Part shown: positions 1 to 9,104 of the stretch, one piece after another
Numbering within the stretch: the stretch's first letter is position 1
How the letters are laid out: every line of letters begins with the position of its first letter
Assembly: GCA_024500155.1 (NCBI GenBank)
Contig: CM044874.1
Span: 65,458,795-65,522,794, forward strand
Source: Chenopodium formosanum
Lineage: Eukaryota > Streptophyta > Magnoliopsida > Caryophyllales > Amaranthaceae
Length of the DNA: 64,000 nt
Direction of reading: 5' to 3'
The notes under the pieces: generated by a model
The model's database searches: none
What the model saw: only the letters and a program-made list of their open reading frames with translations
What the model was told of the DNA's origin: nothing
Translations under genes and position numbers: made by a program

Positions 1-1289
1 ACCAGCACAACAATAAAATAATAATATCTGCAATTAAAAATAAAGGACAAACCAAAAAAAAAACTCCCGTTTGGTTGGGAAAACGAGAACGGAGTGTTTT
101 TTGGGGGGAAATTTTCCGCCAAAATGCAGCTGAGCTGCTGATGTCACTTGTTCCCAAAATTGAAAAAAAGGAAGAGAGAGAAAGCTAGCTAAAGTTCATT
201 GTTTGAGCCAAAACTTCAAGAACAAATACCAATGAAGAACGAAATTCCAAATCTCAACTAAATTGATCTAATTTGGGAAACTCGAAAACGACATACCAAA
301 TCTGGTAAGCACACTTTAATTTTTTTTTGGTCTTTTTGTTGTTAAATTAGTCTTTTTGTTAATTTAAGAGTTATTTATTAATGTATTATATTGAATTTCT
401 AGGTTTTCTAAGTTGGATTTTTGGGAATTGTTTGCTAAACTCGATAATTATCATCAATTTCAGGTACTATACTTTAAAATTAATTAGTGTTTTTGCTAGG
501 GTTACTATATAGTATTATGTCAATAATTTCTAGGGTTTGTAGATAATAATATCATAATATTTCAATTGTTTCGAGTATGAACCATGAAAATCTGAACTTA
601 TTTGTTTGGGTTTGGTTTTTGGAATAGTTCATGTGAATAATTATTAGTTATGTGTTTGGGTTTGGTTTGGTTTGGTCATTAGTTCATGTGACTAGTAATT
701 AGTTATTAGTTATTAGTTATTAGTTCATGTGACTAATAATAATTATTAGCCAAATCTCTGAATCAGACCCTCACACACGGGATACAACTTTGAATAGGCA
801 TAGCATGGAGGTTTTTTCTTCACTAAAATAATCCCCACCCTTGAGCAATTTGAAAGCTCTATAAAATAATTTTTTTTAACATGAGAAAAAAAAAAATTAC
901 TACGTACTTTAATGTTAAACTGTCGTCCATGCCAAAAATAAAAAATAAAAAATTATTCAAGGTAAAAAGAACATTAAGAAGTCCTCTCACAACGGAGGGC
1001 ACTAAAGCAAAAAAATTAGAAGAGAAACAATTTGGAAAAATTCATGAATGTATGCCAAAACCAAAAGTGGGTGAAAAGAGTTTAAAGATGAGAAAAGAGT
1101 AAAAGGTTGGTTTAAGCACCATTATGCCTCATATTGTAACCTAACCTTATCATTTTCTTCTAATCATTACATAAATGGTGTTATCTCCAAGTTGTTGCCT
1201 TATTTATTCCATATTTACATACATATTAACATATATAATGCACAATTTCCATTGTTGAGCTTGCTAGCTACTCCGTAGCACGTAAAAAG
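1..1289. other. Non-coding part of unit 1 with a possible 5' exon and intron
   Basis: No convincing coding region. The stretch 170-305 looks like a leader exon: it ends at a GTAAGC donor-like site at 306, and a CAG acceptor-like site follows at about 473. The same signals exist in units 2 and 3. A short ATG ORF at 881-1102 is not kept, because A-run length changes and indels break it in the other two units. The segment may be the 5' end of a dead gene or only spacer. Confidence 0.3.
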
Positions 1290-1628
1290 GAGGAAGTGTT
1301 TCCCACTACCAGGTAGGGACTAGGAAAGCCCATACCACCGTTGAAAAAAAAAATTTCGCTAAGTGTTGGAAAAAAGTTATTTCCTATTTTAATACTGTTA
1401 TTTTATGTTCTAGCCTGTTAAAATAAAATTTAATACCGTTATATGTTTCTTTAATATTGTTTTTGAGGTGTTATTTTGATCTTTTCAGCAGTACTTATAT
1501 ATTAAAAGAATAAGTATTTGTGTTAAAAATTAAGTATTATAGTTAAATACAATTATTATATAAGTGAAATCTGTTATTAAGAAAGACAATTCAGTTATTT
1601 TAAATTAGAAACTGTTAAGCTGCGTGAT

Positions 1629-1643
1629 TTGGTATCAGAGCCA
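1629..1643 (+). promoter_or_regulatory. Primer-binding site for initiator tRNA-Met
   Basis: TGGTATCAGAGCC is the classic complement of the 3' end of plant initiator tRNA-Met, used to start minus-strand DNA synthesis in Caulimoviridae and many LTR elements. It lies about 40 bp before the first viral ORF, as expected for the end of a pregenomic RNA leader. Confidence 0.85.
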
Positions 1644-1680
1644 TAACGGTTAAAAGCTAAATTAAGTTATAAATAATTAA

Positions 1681-2145
1681 GTAAAACTGGAGAATACTAG
1701 GCCCTCTACAGAGTGTAAGAAACCTGATTTTAAGCATTATTATCATATTCCTGAAAACACTAATAATTTTGGCCCAGTCCTTAATTATATAGTAGATCAA
1801 ATTGGCGAATTAAGATCGGAAGTTGATAACATACATGCTCGTTGTATTAATATCGAAAATAAGATATCAATAACCACATCTGATATTAATAAAAAAGTAA
1901 GCGATCTAAATGAACAGGTTAAACAGGTTCAACTTGCTTTAACAAACGAAGTTAGGCATCAACTTCGAAAAGAAGTATCACCTAATAAAGATAAAATAGT
2001 CTCATATAAATATAAATATCCTTTTCCAATCGTAGATAAAAATAAAAAGTTTACTGTAACACTCCCTAAAAGACCGATTAGTAACCAAGAAAAGAATAAA
2101 GAAACTAAACATGAGCCCTCGTCTTCAGGAGAAAACACTAAATGA
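1681..2145 (+). CDS. Coiled-coil ORF, virion-associated-protein-like (no AUG)
   Basis: An open frame of about 154 codons runs from after a TAA (1678-1680) to TGA at 2143-2145. It overlaps the next ORF by about 35 bases. Residues about 30-85 show strong heptad spacing of I, L and V, predicting a parallel coiled coil. The C-terminal third is lysine-rich. Caulimovirids place a small coiled-coil virion-associated protein near capsid genes, which makes that role plausible; the identification is inference from shape, not from a specific motif. There is no ATG anywhere in the frame. Either the start codon was lost after integration or initiation is non-AUG, for instance the CTG at 1687. Confidence 0.45.
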   Translation, partial: VKLENTRPSTECKKPDFKHYYHIPENTNNFGPVLNYIVDQIGELRSEVDNIHARCINIENKISITTSDINKKVSDLNEQVKQVQLALTNEVRHQLRKEVSPNKDKIVSYKYKYPFPIVDKNKKFTVTLPKRPISNQEKNKETKHEPSSSGENTK

Positions 2146-3779
2146 ATTACAGGGCCTATTCGACAAAGAAGAAGACCCTAATAAGTTTAACGAAATCATG
2201 AAATTAATTTCTAAAAAGGGGATTGCTTCTGATAATGAAATAGAGAAAAATAATTATGCTACTTTAGAGGAAGATTTATATCAACAAATGGGAATAATGA
2301 AGTTAAATGATCTTGACTTTCTACCCATAGAAGTTGTTCAACGAAAGATCGAAAACAAACTAGGAAAAAGAGTAATGGATAATAATGATGTTGGAGAAGA
2401 AATTATTAATGTAAACAATGTTATCCAAAGACCTAGGTACCAAGGAGAAGGAAGTTGCCCACGACCAAGATACATACCAGCGAAGACTACCCGGTTTAGT
2501 GTCAAGGTTATGCCTACTCATATACCTAAACAAGAAGAAGTGACTCTTGAACCCATTAGTCAAACTGGTTATAAACTTAAATTAGACGGTGTAAGAGATA
2601 GACAAGATGTTTTAGATCAATGGAAGAAGAGTATGAGTAGTGTACTTAATTTAAATACTGAATGGACTTCATAAAATTTCTTAAATTATATTGAACATAG
2701 TCTCTACGGCTATGTAGAAGATTGGTACGATGGAATAGATGAAGAAGTAAAGACTTCATTAAGAGCTAGTGAATCACCTACAAGAATGTTTAGGCAGTTA
2801 TGTCAATATATTGAGTTAGAGTTCATTGGTCCTAGAGCCGATCCTAATGAGAAACGAATGGAATATCAAAGAAAATTAAGTAATTTATCCATCTGTAATA
2901 TGAAATATGTTGATGATTATATTATGGAATTTGAAACATATTATTATAAATTGGTGAAAATGAAACAAATCTTGGAATGTTCTACGATAAATTACCCAGC
3001 CCTCTTAATGAAGAGATTAGTGAAAAATATCAAGAATGGAGAGAGAAATTTTTAGCTAGGGATGCCCTAGGTAATAGAATTGCTTTCCTTAGAAAGTGGA
3101 TTTAAAAGAAGTGTAGAGAGGTTGCAGGAACTCAACAAATGAAGAGACAATTTCTCACTTGTTGGGATTTTCCAAATAACTATGGATGCGAAAGAAAAAA
3201 CTATAATAAAAAAAGAGCTATAAGAAAAATAAATTTGACCGATCAAGAGGAGAAACCTATAAGAAGAAGTATTATAAACATAAATATAGAAAGCCAAGTA
3301 GGTTTTTCAGAAAGGCAACATATTGTCCTGAGAAAAAGAAAACATGCAAGTGTTGGTCTTGTGGAGAACTAGGACATTATGCTAATGAATGTAAGAAAGC
3401 TAATCATAAACTAATGGAAGCCTTAGGAAGTTGGGATTACATAGAAATACCAGAAGACGAGGCTTTAGAATTGGCTTTAAATAACAATAAAGGAATAGTA
3501 GAGATCGTAGAAGTGGAAAATGAGTATAATGAAGAACCTGAAGTTAATGATGAGTTTGAAGATGAAAATTATGAAGAAATAAATAACATGATGGAAGGAG
3601 AAGAATTAGAAAATTCAGAATCAGATGACAATGAGGAAGATAAAAGAAAAATGAAAATAGGTCGACTAAAAAGAGCTGAGTATTCATTAAAAGATAATGA
3701 CCTAGATCAAGTAAACAAAGAAAGCTGGAATTTTCCCCAAATTACTAAAAATAAAATATTTAAAACTTCTTTCTTTTAA
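2111..3779 (+). pseudogene. Pararetroviral capsid protein region, broken
   Basis: The region begins with an ATG ORF at 2111 that ends in a TAA at 2672-2674. The same frame resumes and includes 2786-3055, where an aromatic and basic segment resembles caulimovirid and retroelement capsid domains. A frameshift lies near 2975. Further on, at 3351-3392, a CX2CX4HX4C zinc knuckle is intact in another frame, preceded by a lysine/arginine-rich tract and followed by a strongly acidic tail (about 3500-3660). Basic tract, knuckle and acidic region are typical of Caulimoviridae coat proteins, which bind and package nucleic acid. With at least one in-frame stop and frame changes before the knuckle, no complete capsid protein can be made. 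Confidence 0.7.
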
Positions 3780-3806
3780 ACTAGAATTAAATATGTATGT
3801 GAAGAA

Positions 3807-4592
3807 ATGGAAGGAAGTATAGTAATCGAAGATTGTGAACAAAAAGCAGCCGAAATTAATATCATAAACTGGAAAAGTATTAAAAAACATACAGAAAAGG
3901 GAAATTATAGCTATATTTGTATTGGTGCAGTACAAGTATACATAACTCATTTGCAAGATTTTGGCAAGGATGTTAAATGCTTGAGTTTTATTTGTGATAT
4001 TAGACATAAATAATTTTATGATCAAATGATTAGTGGTATCACATGTAACTTAAGTCAAGGAACGGTAAGCTATATATGTGAACCTAGATATTATGTGAGC
4101 TTAGAGGATTCCTTTGCGTCAAAGTTCTTAGCTATCAAGCTATTAATAGAAGGAGTGAAAATGCATAAAGGAACACGACCCATACAATTAAGATGGAAGG
4201 TGGTTTATAAGTTGGTAAACTCTATAGACTCATCTTTTAAGAAACAAATAGTCGATGCTCAAAAATATGAGCAAGGAGGAGGTCCTAAGAAGAAAATTAC
4301 ACCTATAAAGGTAAATCCTAATGAAATTGAAATTGAAAAAACTTGGGAAGAATTCTTTATGAACCATGCAGTTAGTAATAGATCAAGTAAGATGTTAATT
4401 GATGAATCAGGACTACTTCATATTGGAATGAATACAAAGCCTAAATTACAGAGAAATCTGAGTTTTAGAACACCAAGTCTAAGTAGACAAAATTCAACAA
4501 TAATAAAAATAAAAAAACAAGGTGATGAAAAGTCAGAAGAGGATGAAGAAGAAATATTAGTTCTACTAAAGAAACTAAATGAAAAATATTAA
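3807..4592 (+). pseudogene. Pararetroviral movement protein region (30K type), broken
   Basis: This lies in the same frame as the zinc knuckle, interrupted by TAA at 3777-3779 and TAA at 4011-4013. The first part contains a GAVQVYI-type motif and a later aspartate, matching the core of 30K-superfamily movement proteins, which enlarge plasmodesmata for cell-to-cell spread. The second part (4026-4592) continues the fold and ends in a charged tail. Capsid followed by movement protein in one frame suggests a former capsid-movement polyprotein as in Cavemovirus/Solendovirus; that is inference. The TAA at 4590-4592 may be the authentic end. Confidence 0.62.
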
Positions 4593-4634
4593 AGCAAAAA
4601 AGCCTTAAAACAAGCGGCAAGGCATAGCATTGAT

Positions 4635-5132
4635 ATGGGATCATGTTCTAATTTCGAGTTAAATGAAGATCCAAATAATCCTATTGATAAAAGGAAGGTA
4701 ATTGGATATAAAACCAAAACTGTAAGTGAACCAGTATATGATGATGAAGTTAATATGCAAATGGAAGCTTGTAATGAAATATCCAGTACTAATCCTAATA
4801 GCATTTATATTCCAATTGATATATGCATTGAGGATTACAATAAATATAGACTATGTGCATATATTGATAGTGGTTGTTCTACATGTTTTGGAAAGAAATC
4901 ATTATTTCCAGAATTCTTGTGGAAAAAGGCCAAAAATCCTATGCAAGTTAGAATTGCCAATAATAGTGTCATGATGCATACAGAGATAATTGAAGATTTA
5001 AAAATAGAAATTGGAGGAGTCCAATGTGTTATTCCCATTTTATGGGCAACTAATCAACCTAGTCATGATATGATAATAGGAAATAATTTTCAAGATTATA
5101 CTCCCCATGCACTCAAACTATTGATCAAATAA
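4635..5132 (+). pseudogene. Pararetroviral aspartic protease region, separated from RT by a frameshift
   Basis: The 165-residue ORF carries a DSGC active-site motif at residues 78-81 (retropepsin D-S/T-G) and a downstream hydrophobic segment ending in an IIGNNF motif, the usual second half of the pepsin-like fold. In Caulimoviridae this protease precedes the reverse transcriptase in one polyprotein and cleaves it. Here the frame ends at 5130-5132. The coding sense continues in another frame into the RT ORF, so an indel near 5100-5130 has split protease from polymerase. Confidence 0.72.
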
Positions 5133-5197
5133 TCTTTACTATTAATGGTCATTATGTTCCCATACAGAAGATAACAAAGGCATATACTCATCAGACA

Positions 5198-6766
5198 ATG
5201 GAATTTACGCGTAGCCAGCGTGGTGATAGGGTTACTCCTACACAACGAGAGGTTGCACTTAGAATTTCTGAGTGTGATTCATCATTAATATATCAGATAA
5301 ATAAGCAACAAGAAAAACTATGCGAAAAATTATATTCAACAAATCCTTTAGAACATTGGGAAAAGGATAAAGCATTTGCTAAGATAACTCTAACAAATCC
5401 CAATAAGATTATTAGAGTGAGACAAATGGTTTATACCTACCAAGATATTCAGGAGTTTGATGAACAAATAAAAGAGTTGCTCAATAAAAAGCTAATTAGG
5501 AATAGCAAAAGTCCTCATAACAGTCCAGCATTCATGGTAAGAAATCATGCAGAAGAAAAAAGAGGTAAAGCTAGAATGGTTATTAATTATAAACAACTAA
5601 ATGATAATACTGTTTTTTATGGCTATTATATTCCTAATAAAACTGTGTTATTTAATAGAATACAAGGAGCCACATGGTTTTCTAAAATGAATTGTAAGAG
5701 TGGCTACTGGCAAATTAAAATGGAAGAAGAAAGCATTCCTTTAACTGCATTTAGTGCCCCTCAAGGGCATTATGAATGGCTAGTAATGCCTTTTGGATTA
5801 AAAAATGCTTCACAAATATTTCAGAGAAGAATGGATAATATTTTTAGAGAACTTAATCATTGTTGTTTGCTCTATATAGATGATATTCTAATATTCTCAA
5901 AAGATTTAGAACAACATAAGAATGATCTTAAAGCAGTAACTCAAAAATGTGCAGAGCATGGTATAATCCTTGGAAAAGATAAATGTGTTTATGCTAAACA
6001 AGAAATTGAGTTTCTTGGATTAGAAATTAAAGCAGGACAAATAATATTGCAAAAACATATTTTAGAGAAGATTGAAAAATTTCCTGATAAAATTGAAGAT
6101 AGAAAACAACTAGAAAGGTTTCTAGGATGTTTAACCTATGCTTCTGATTTTATAGAAAATCTTGCTTTATTAAGGAAGCCATTACAGAAAAAACTCAAGA
6201 ACGAAATAACTTGGAACTGGAAGGAAAGTGATTCCAAAATTGTTCAAGATTTAAAAGTTATGTGTAAAGACCTTCCTGTACTAACACTACCTACTAGTGA
6301 AGATGATTTAATCCTTGAAACAGATGCTAGTAATGAGCACTGGAGTGCTGTGTTAAAAATAAAAGAAGGAGAAAGACTTTGCAGATATAGCAGTGGAAGT
6401 TTTAACAAAGCTGAGTTAAACTATCCTACAATGCAAAAGGAAATCCTTGCAGTTATTAGAGGGATCGAGAAGTTTTTAATCTTCTTAGCCCCTAAACAGT
6501 TCTTAATAAGAACAGATTGCAAAGGCATACTCGGTTTTGTTAAAAAGAATTTGTCTAATATGCAAGCGCAAGGGAGACTCTTGCGTTGGCAATTATGGCT
6601 TAACCAATTCTCTTTTACTGTTGAACATATACAGGGAACAAATAATTCTTTGGCAGACAGCTTGACCAGAGAATTAGCTAATGTCGTCCAAGAAGCTCAA
6701 GACTACACAAAAACCTCCTGCATACCAACTTCAAAAGATGGATGTAGAGAGGAAAACTCTCATTGA
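5198..6766 (+). CDS. Pararetroviral reverse transcriptase / RNase H, intact ORF
   Basis: An uninterrupted 522-residue ORF. The reverse transcriptase domain spans about residues 70-300. It shows the RMVINYKQLN block, the LTAFSAPQGHYEWLVMPFGL block and the catalytic box YIDD at 226-229 (YVDD or YIDD in the family). RNase H follows from about 370, with the TDAS motif at 375-378, a glutamate in the KAELNY...KEI block and a later catalytic-type aspartate. These enzymes copy pregenomic RNA to DNA. The first ATG is only the start of the open frame; the natural protein probably began upstream with the protease. The 3' end overlaps the next ORF by 86 bases. The absence of stops across 1.5 kb suggests a fairly young integration or a well-preserved copy. 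Confidence 0.9.
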   Translation: MEFTRSQRGDRVTPTQREVALRISECDSSLIYQINKQQEKLCEKLYSTNPLEHWEKDKAFAKITLTNPNKIIRVRQMVYTYQDIQEFDEQIKELLNKKLIRNSKSPHNSPAFMVRNHAEEKRGKARMVINYKQLNDNTVFYGYYIPNKTVLFNRIQGATWFSKMNCKSGYWQIKMEEESIPLTAFSAPQGHYEWLVMPFGLKNASQIFQRRMDNIFRELNHCCLLYIDDILIFSKDLEQHKNDLKAVTQKCAEHGIILGKDKCVYAKQEIEFLGLEIKAGQIILQKHILEKIEKFPDKIEDRKQLERFLGCLTYASDFIENLALLRKPLQKKLKNEITWNWKESDSKIVQDLKVMCKDLPVLTLPTSEDDLILETDASNEHWSAVLKIKEGERLCRYSSGSFNKAELNYPTMQKEILAVIRGIEKFLIFLAPKQFLIRTDCKGILGFVKKNLSNMQAQGRLLRWQLWLNQFSFTVEHIQGTNNSLADSLTRELANVVQEAQDYTKTSCIPTSKDGCREENSH

Positions 6767-7802
6767 TGAGACCGAGAAGGCAATGGAGCGGGTTTCACCC
6801 TCTAGCTGGGCCTTAATGCAAGGCTTGATCATATCAGCAAAACAACGTTCGCGGGATGGTTTAATTAAGGGTTGTCATCGGGCAGTCCAAAGGATATTGA
6901 TGTTCGAGATAACAATTATGTTATTTCAGCTCATTCCTGATGTACGAGATATAATATTAAACAAAAAAAGAGATAATGATTTTAGGACATGGTACGAGTT
7001 GGTGGCTACAAGGTCCAGTAAATTCTTTGATCTTCGAGATCTATGGGGAGAAAGAGTAGAGTTTCCCAAAAACTCTAAAGTTGCATCATTGCGAATCTAC
7101 CCATATCCTCTTAATAAAAATGCTCCATTCATTAGTATACATTACAAGGCTTGGGATTATGGAATGGTACATGATTTTTATGAATTCCCTACTCCTAATG
7201 ACTCTTTATTTCCAAGACTTACAAAGTTCCAGCAGTACGCATTCAACAAGGTTCAAAAATATTGTGAAGACAAAAAAGACGAATTTCGGTTAAGCGTAAA
7301 GGTAGAATGTGCTAATATCGAAGTTAAAGAAGGAACATTTAGTCCCCCGCATTACTTAATAGTATTTGGGGGAGTGAGGTATTGCAAAGATCCCATACTA
7401 ATTCGTCAGAAGATGGTTAGAAATCCAACTGAAGCAAGAGCATTGGGATTTTTCTACATTTCACAATATCTTAACGATTTTATAAAAAGGAAAGAAATTC
7501 CTCTTGTCATATTTTGTGTTGGTAACACAACAATTGTGGCGCCTAACGAGATGAAAGAATATTTAGTAGATGGCATAAACAATACCGAGTCAATCTACAA
7601 ATATTTAGAAGATATCGAAAGAGGAAAGTTTCTGTCATTTGAAGGCTATGAGTATCTGTTTGAAACATTCATGAGTTGGGATGAAGAGTATGCAGCCAAG
7701 TGTGTCGCAGACCTTTGCAGAGAGAATCCTATTTACGAAGACAGTAAAGATAGTGAGGGAGGCCTACAAGAAATGATGATGGATGAAATTATGAATGCAT
7801 GA
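6681..7802 (+). CDS. Transactivator / inclusion-body-like viral ORF, intact
   Basis: A 373-residue ORF following RT/RNase H, in a different frame and overlapping it. A second in-frame ATG at 6738 (residue 20) is an equally good start. Position and size fit the last large ORF of Cavemovirus and Solendovirus, related to the Cauliflower mosaic virus P6 translational transactivator. That protein promotes reinitiation on polycistronic viral RNA and forms inclusion bodies. Residues about 200-290 hold a compact hydrophobic domain that may be the RNase H-like P6 core, but no motif makes this certain. The C-terminus is acidic. Assignment rests mainly on gene order. The frame has no stop or shift. Confidence 0.6.
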   Translation: MSSKKLKTTQKPPAYQLQKMDVERKTLIDETEKAMERVSPSSWALMQGLIISAKQRSRDGLIKGCHRAVQRILMFEITIMLFQLIPDVRDIILNKKRDNDFRTWYELVATRSSKFFDLRDLWGERVEFPKNSKVASLRIYPYPLNKNAPFISIHYKAWDYGMVHDFYEFPTPNDSLFPRLTKFQQYAFNKVQKYCEDKKDEFRLSVKVECANIEVKEGTFSPPHYLIVFGGVRYCKDPILIRQKMVRNPTEARALGFFYISQYLNDFIKRKEIPLVIFCVGNTTIVAPNEMKEYLVDGINNTESIYKYLEDIERGKFLSFEGYEYLFETFMSWDEEYAAKCVADLCRENPIYEDSKDSEGGLQEMMMDEIMNA

Positions 7803-7875
7803 GCCCACACCAGCAATAATTCATGGCATCTTTACTGTAGCCACGTTTTATTAATTGTTTCTGTCTTAAAGTATC

Positions 7876-7879
<4 letters not shown>

Positions 7880-7906
<27 letters not shown>

Positions 7907-7908
7907 CA
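7880..7908 (+). repeat. Poly(A) run of about 28 bases
   Basis: An uninterrupted A tract lies between the transactivator stop (7802) and the viral TATA box. It could come from slippage or from viral recombination through a polyadenylated RNA. Confidence 0.8.
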
Positions 7909-7964
7909 ATGGTGTAGAGTTGCTTGCTGAGTCAGGATAAGGATCCTATGTAAGTTTGCTTCCC

Positions 7965-7972
7965 TATATAAA
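7965..7972 (+). promoter_or_regulatory. TATA box of the pararetroviral pregenomic promoter
   Basis: TATATAAA lies 160 bases after the last ORF, where Caulimoviridae keep the full-length transcript promoter. A start near 7995-8000 would give a leader that, in a circular genome, runs across the integration break to the primer site at 1629. Confidence 0.7.
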
Positions 7973-8193
7973 GGGACTTAGGTCAAGAAGTGAAGGCAGA
8001 GTTGGAGGAGTTGGCTAGATAATTGCTCTAAAAGCATAAGAGAGTCCTCTAGAGAAAAATACTCACCTTAAGAGACAGATTGGTTCTCCATCTCTCTTAA
8101 AGTAGAGAAAAACTCTAGTTCAGCTTTTGTTTGTTTAAGCTTTCAGTTTGTGTGTCTGTTGTAATATATGAATGTTGTAATCTTTTCAAATTA

Positions 8194-8199
8194 AATAAA
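8194..8199 (+). terminator. Viral polyadenylation signal AATAAA
   Basis: The AATAAA hexamer is about 195 bases after the predicted transcription start. In pararetroviruses the signal sits shortly downstream of the cap site, giving a terminally redundant RNA. The spacing fits. Confidence 0.6.
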
Positions 8200-8702
8200 A
8201 GTTTCGTTCAAGAAGGGAACGTTATCCTCTTGAACCTTATATATCAAATGAGTTATCTGTCTATTTAGTTCCATCATAAACACAATAAGGATTGTCTAAT
8301 TAGAGATTACAGTCTGAGGTAGGAAACGAATTAGATCTGTGCTGAGCCTGATCTAAGGAAGACAGGGTTGGGGTTAGCTACCTTGATAAAGCCGGAAGCT
8401 CAGAACGCCGGAAGTTCCATTGTCGACTAAGTTCAGGTATTGGTCAAAACTCTCTAGTTAAATAACTATTATTGCGAAGCATGGTGGGCTTTTAAACTGT
8501 TACAATAATTTATTTTGATGTATAAGTAGTAGAGTTGTGATAACTAGTACCGTTAAAAGTCATTTAAAGTAATTATCAGATCGAATTATAGTAAAAATCA
8601 GTGTATTATTAAAATCTGTTATTTTAAATTTAGGTATTGTTATTAATTTATCAAGTGTTGTTATTAAGTCATTAAGTACTGTTATTTATCCTAAATAAAA
8701 GA
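8200..8702 (+). other. Pararetroviral leader segment (3' part of the insertion)
   Basis: Non-coding leader. The stretch 8570-8702 is rich in TGTTATT-type words in the same orientation as those at 1375-1620, so the two ends look like two parts of one leader that was opened on integration. No ORF of note. Confidence 0.55.
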
Positions 8703-8782
8703 TAACTTAAAAAAAAAAAAATCTGACGTCACTTGGTATTGGGCGGGGTAGCCTATACCGGGTAGCGGTCCATCATCCCTCG

Positions 8783-9104
8783 GTAAAAAGAGTATTCAAC
8801 ATCAAAAGAGACACTTCCAACAAATTTTTTTAAATAATTGCTTTCATTTGCAAATTACTCCTTCAGGACTTTGAATGCGAATGATTACTAAAAGCCAATC
8901 ATAAACTATTATTTTTAACAAAGACTATAAGTTATCAAACATAGACGATATATGTTGGGCTCAATCCTAGCACAGTTCAAGGGTAAGAATTACCCCGCCT
9001 TCACATAAGTAAAGCATTTAACAATAGTTATTAAATAAAAATACAACCAAACTAAGATTAACTTGTAGGTAAGAATGAAAAGGAGTTAACATGGACCATG
9101 CTGA
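8783..9104. other. Unit sequence downstream of F-box copy 1
   Basis: Resumes the unit after the viral insertion and matches 41926-42245 and 61170-61461. Compared with units 2 and 3, about 11 bases just after the junction are missing. No gene seen. Confidence 0.6.

Larger units (their letters stand above)
1290..8782 (+). mobile_element. Endogenous pararetrovirus insertion (Caulimoviridae, Solendovirus/Cavemovirus-like gene order)
   Basis: The insertion interrupts unit sequence that is continuous in units 2 and 3. GTAAAAAG stands at both edges (1282-1289 and 8783-8790), like an 8-bp target duplication. Inside is about 7.3 kb of viral sequence, close to one genome length, cut within the leader: tRNA-Met type primer site, coiled-coil ORF, capsid region with zinc knuckle, 30K-type movement region, aspartic protease, reverse transcriptase/RNase H, transactivator-like ORF, TATA box and poly(A) signal. 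There is no integrase and there are no LTRs, so it is not a retrotransposon. The order capsid, movement, protease/RT, transactivator fits Solendovirus and Cavemovirus rather than Florendovirus, but genus needs RT phylogeny. The 5' ORFs are broken; the last two are open. Confidence 0.88.

Noticed and set aside
881..1102. 73-residue lysine-rich ORF near the start
   Set aside because: The homologous positions in units 2 (about 41532) and 3 (about 60778) are frameshifted by A-run changes, with no sign of selection on the frame.
1290..8782. LTR retrotransposon instead of pararetrovirus
   Set aside because: No LTRs or integrase; movement-protein region, transactivator-like ORF and internal promoter/poly(A) order fit Caulimoviridae.
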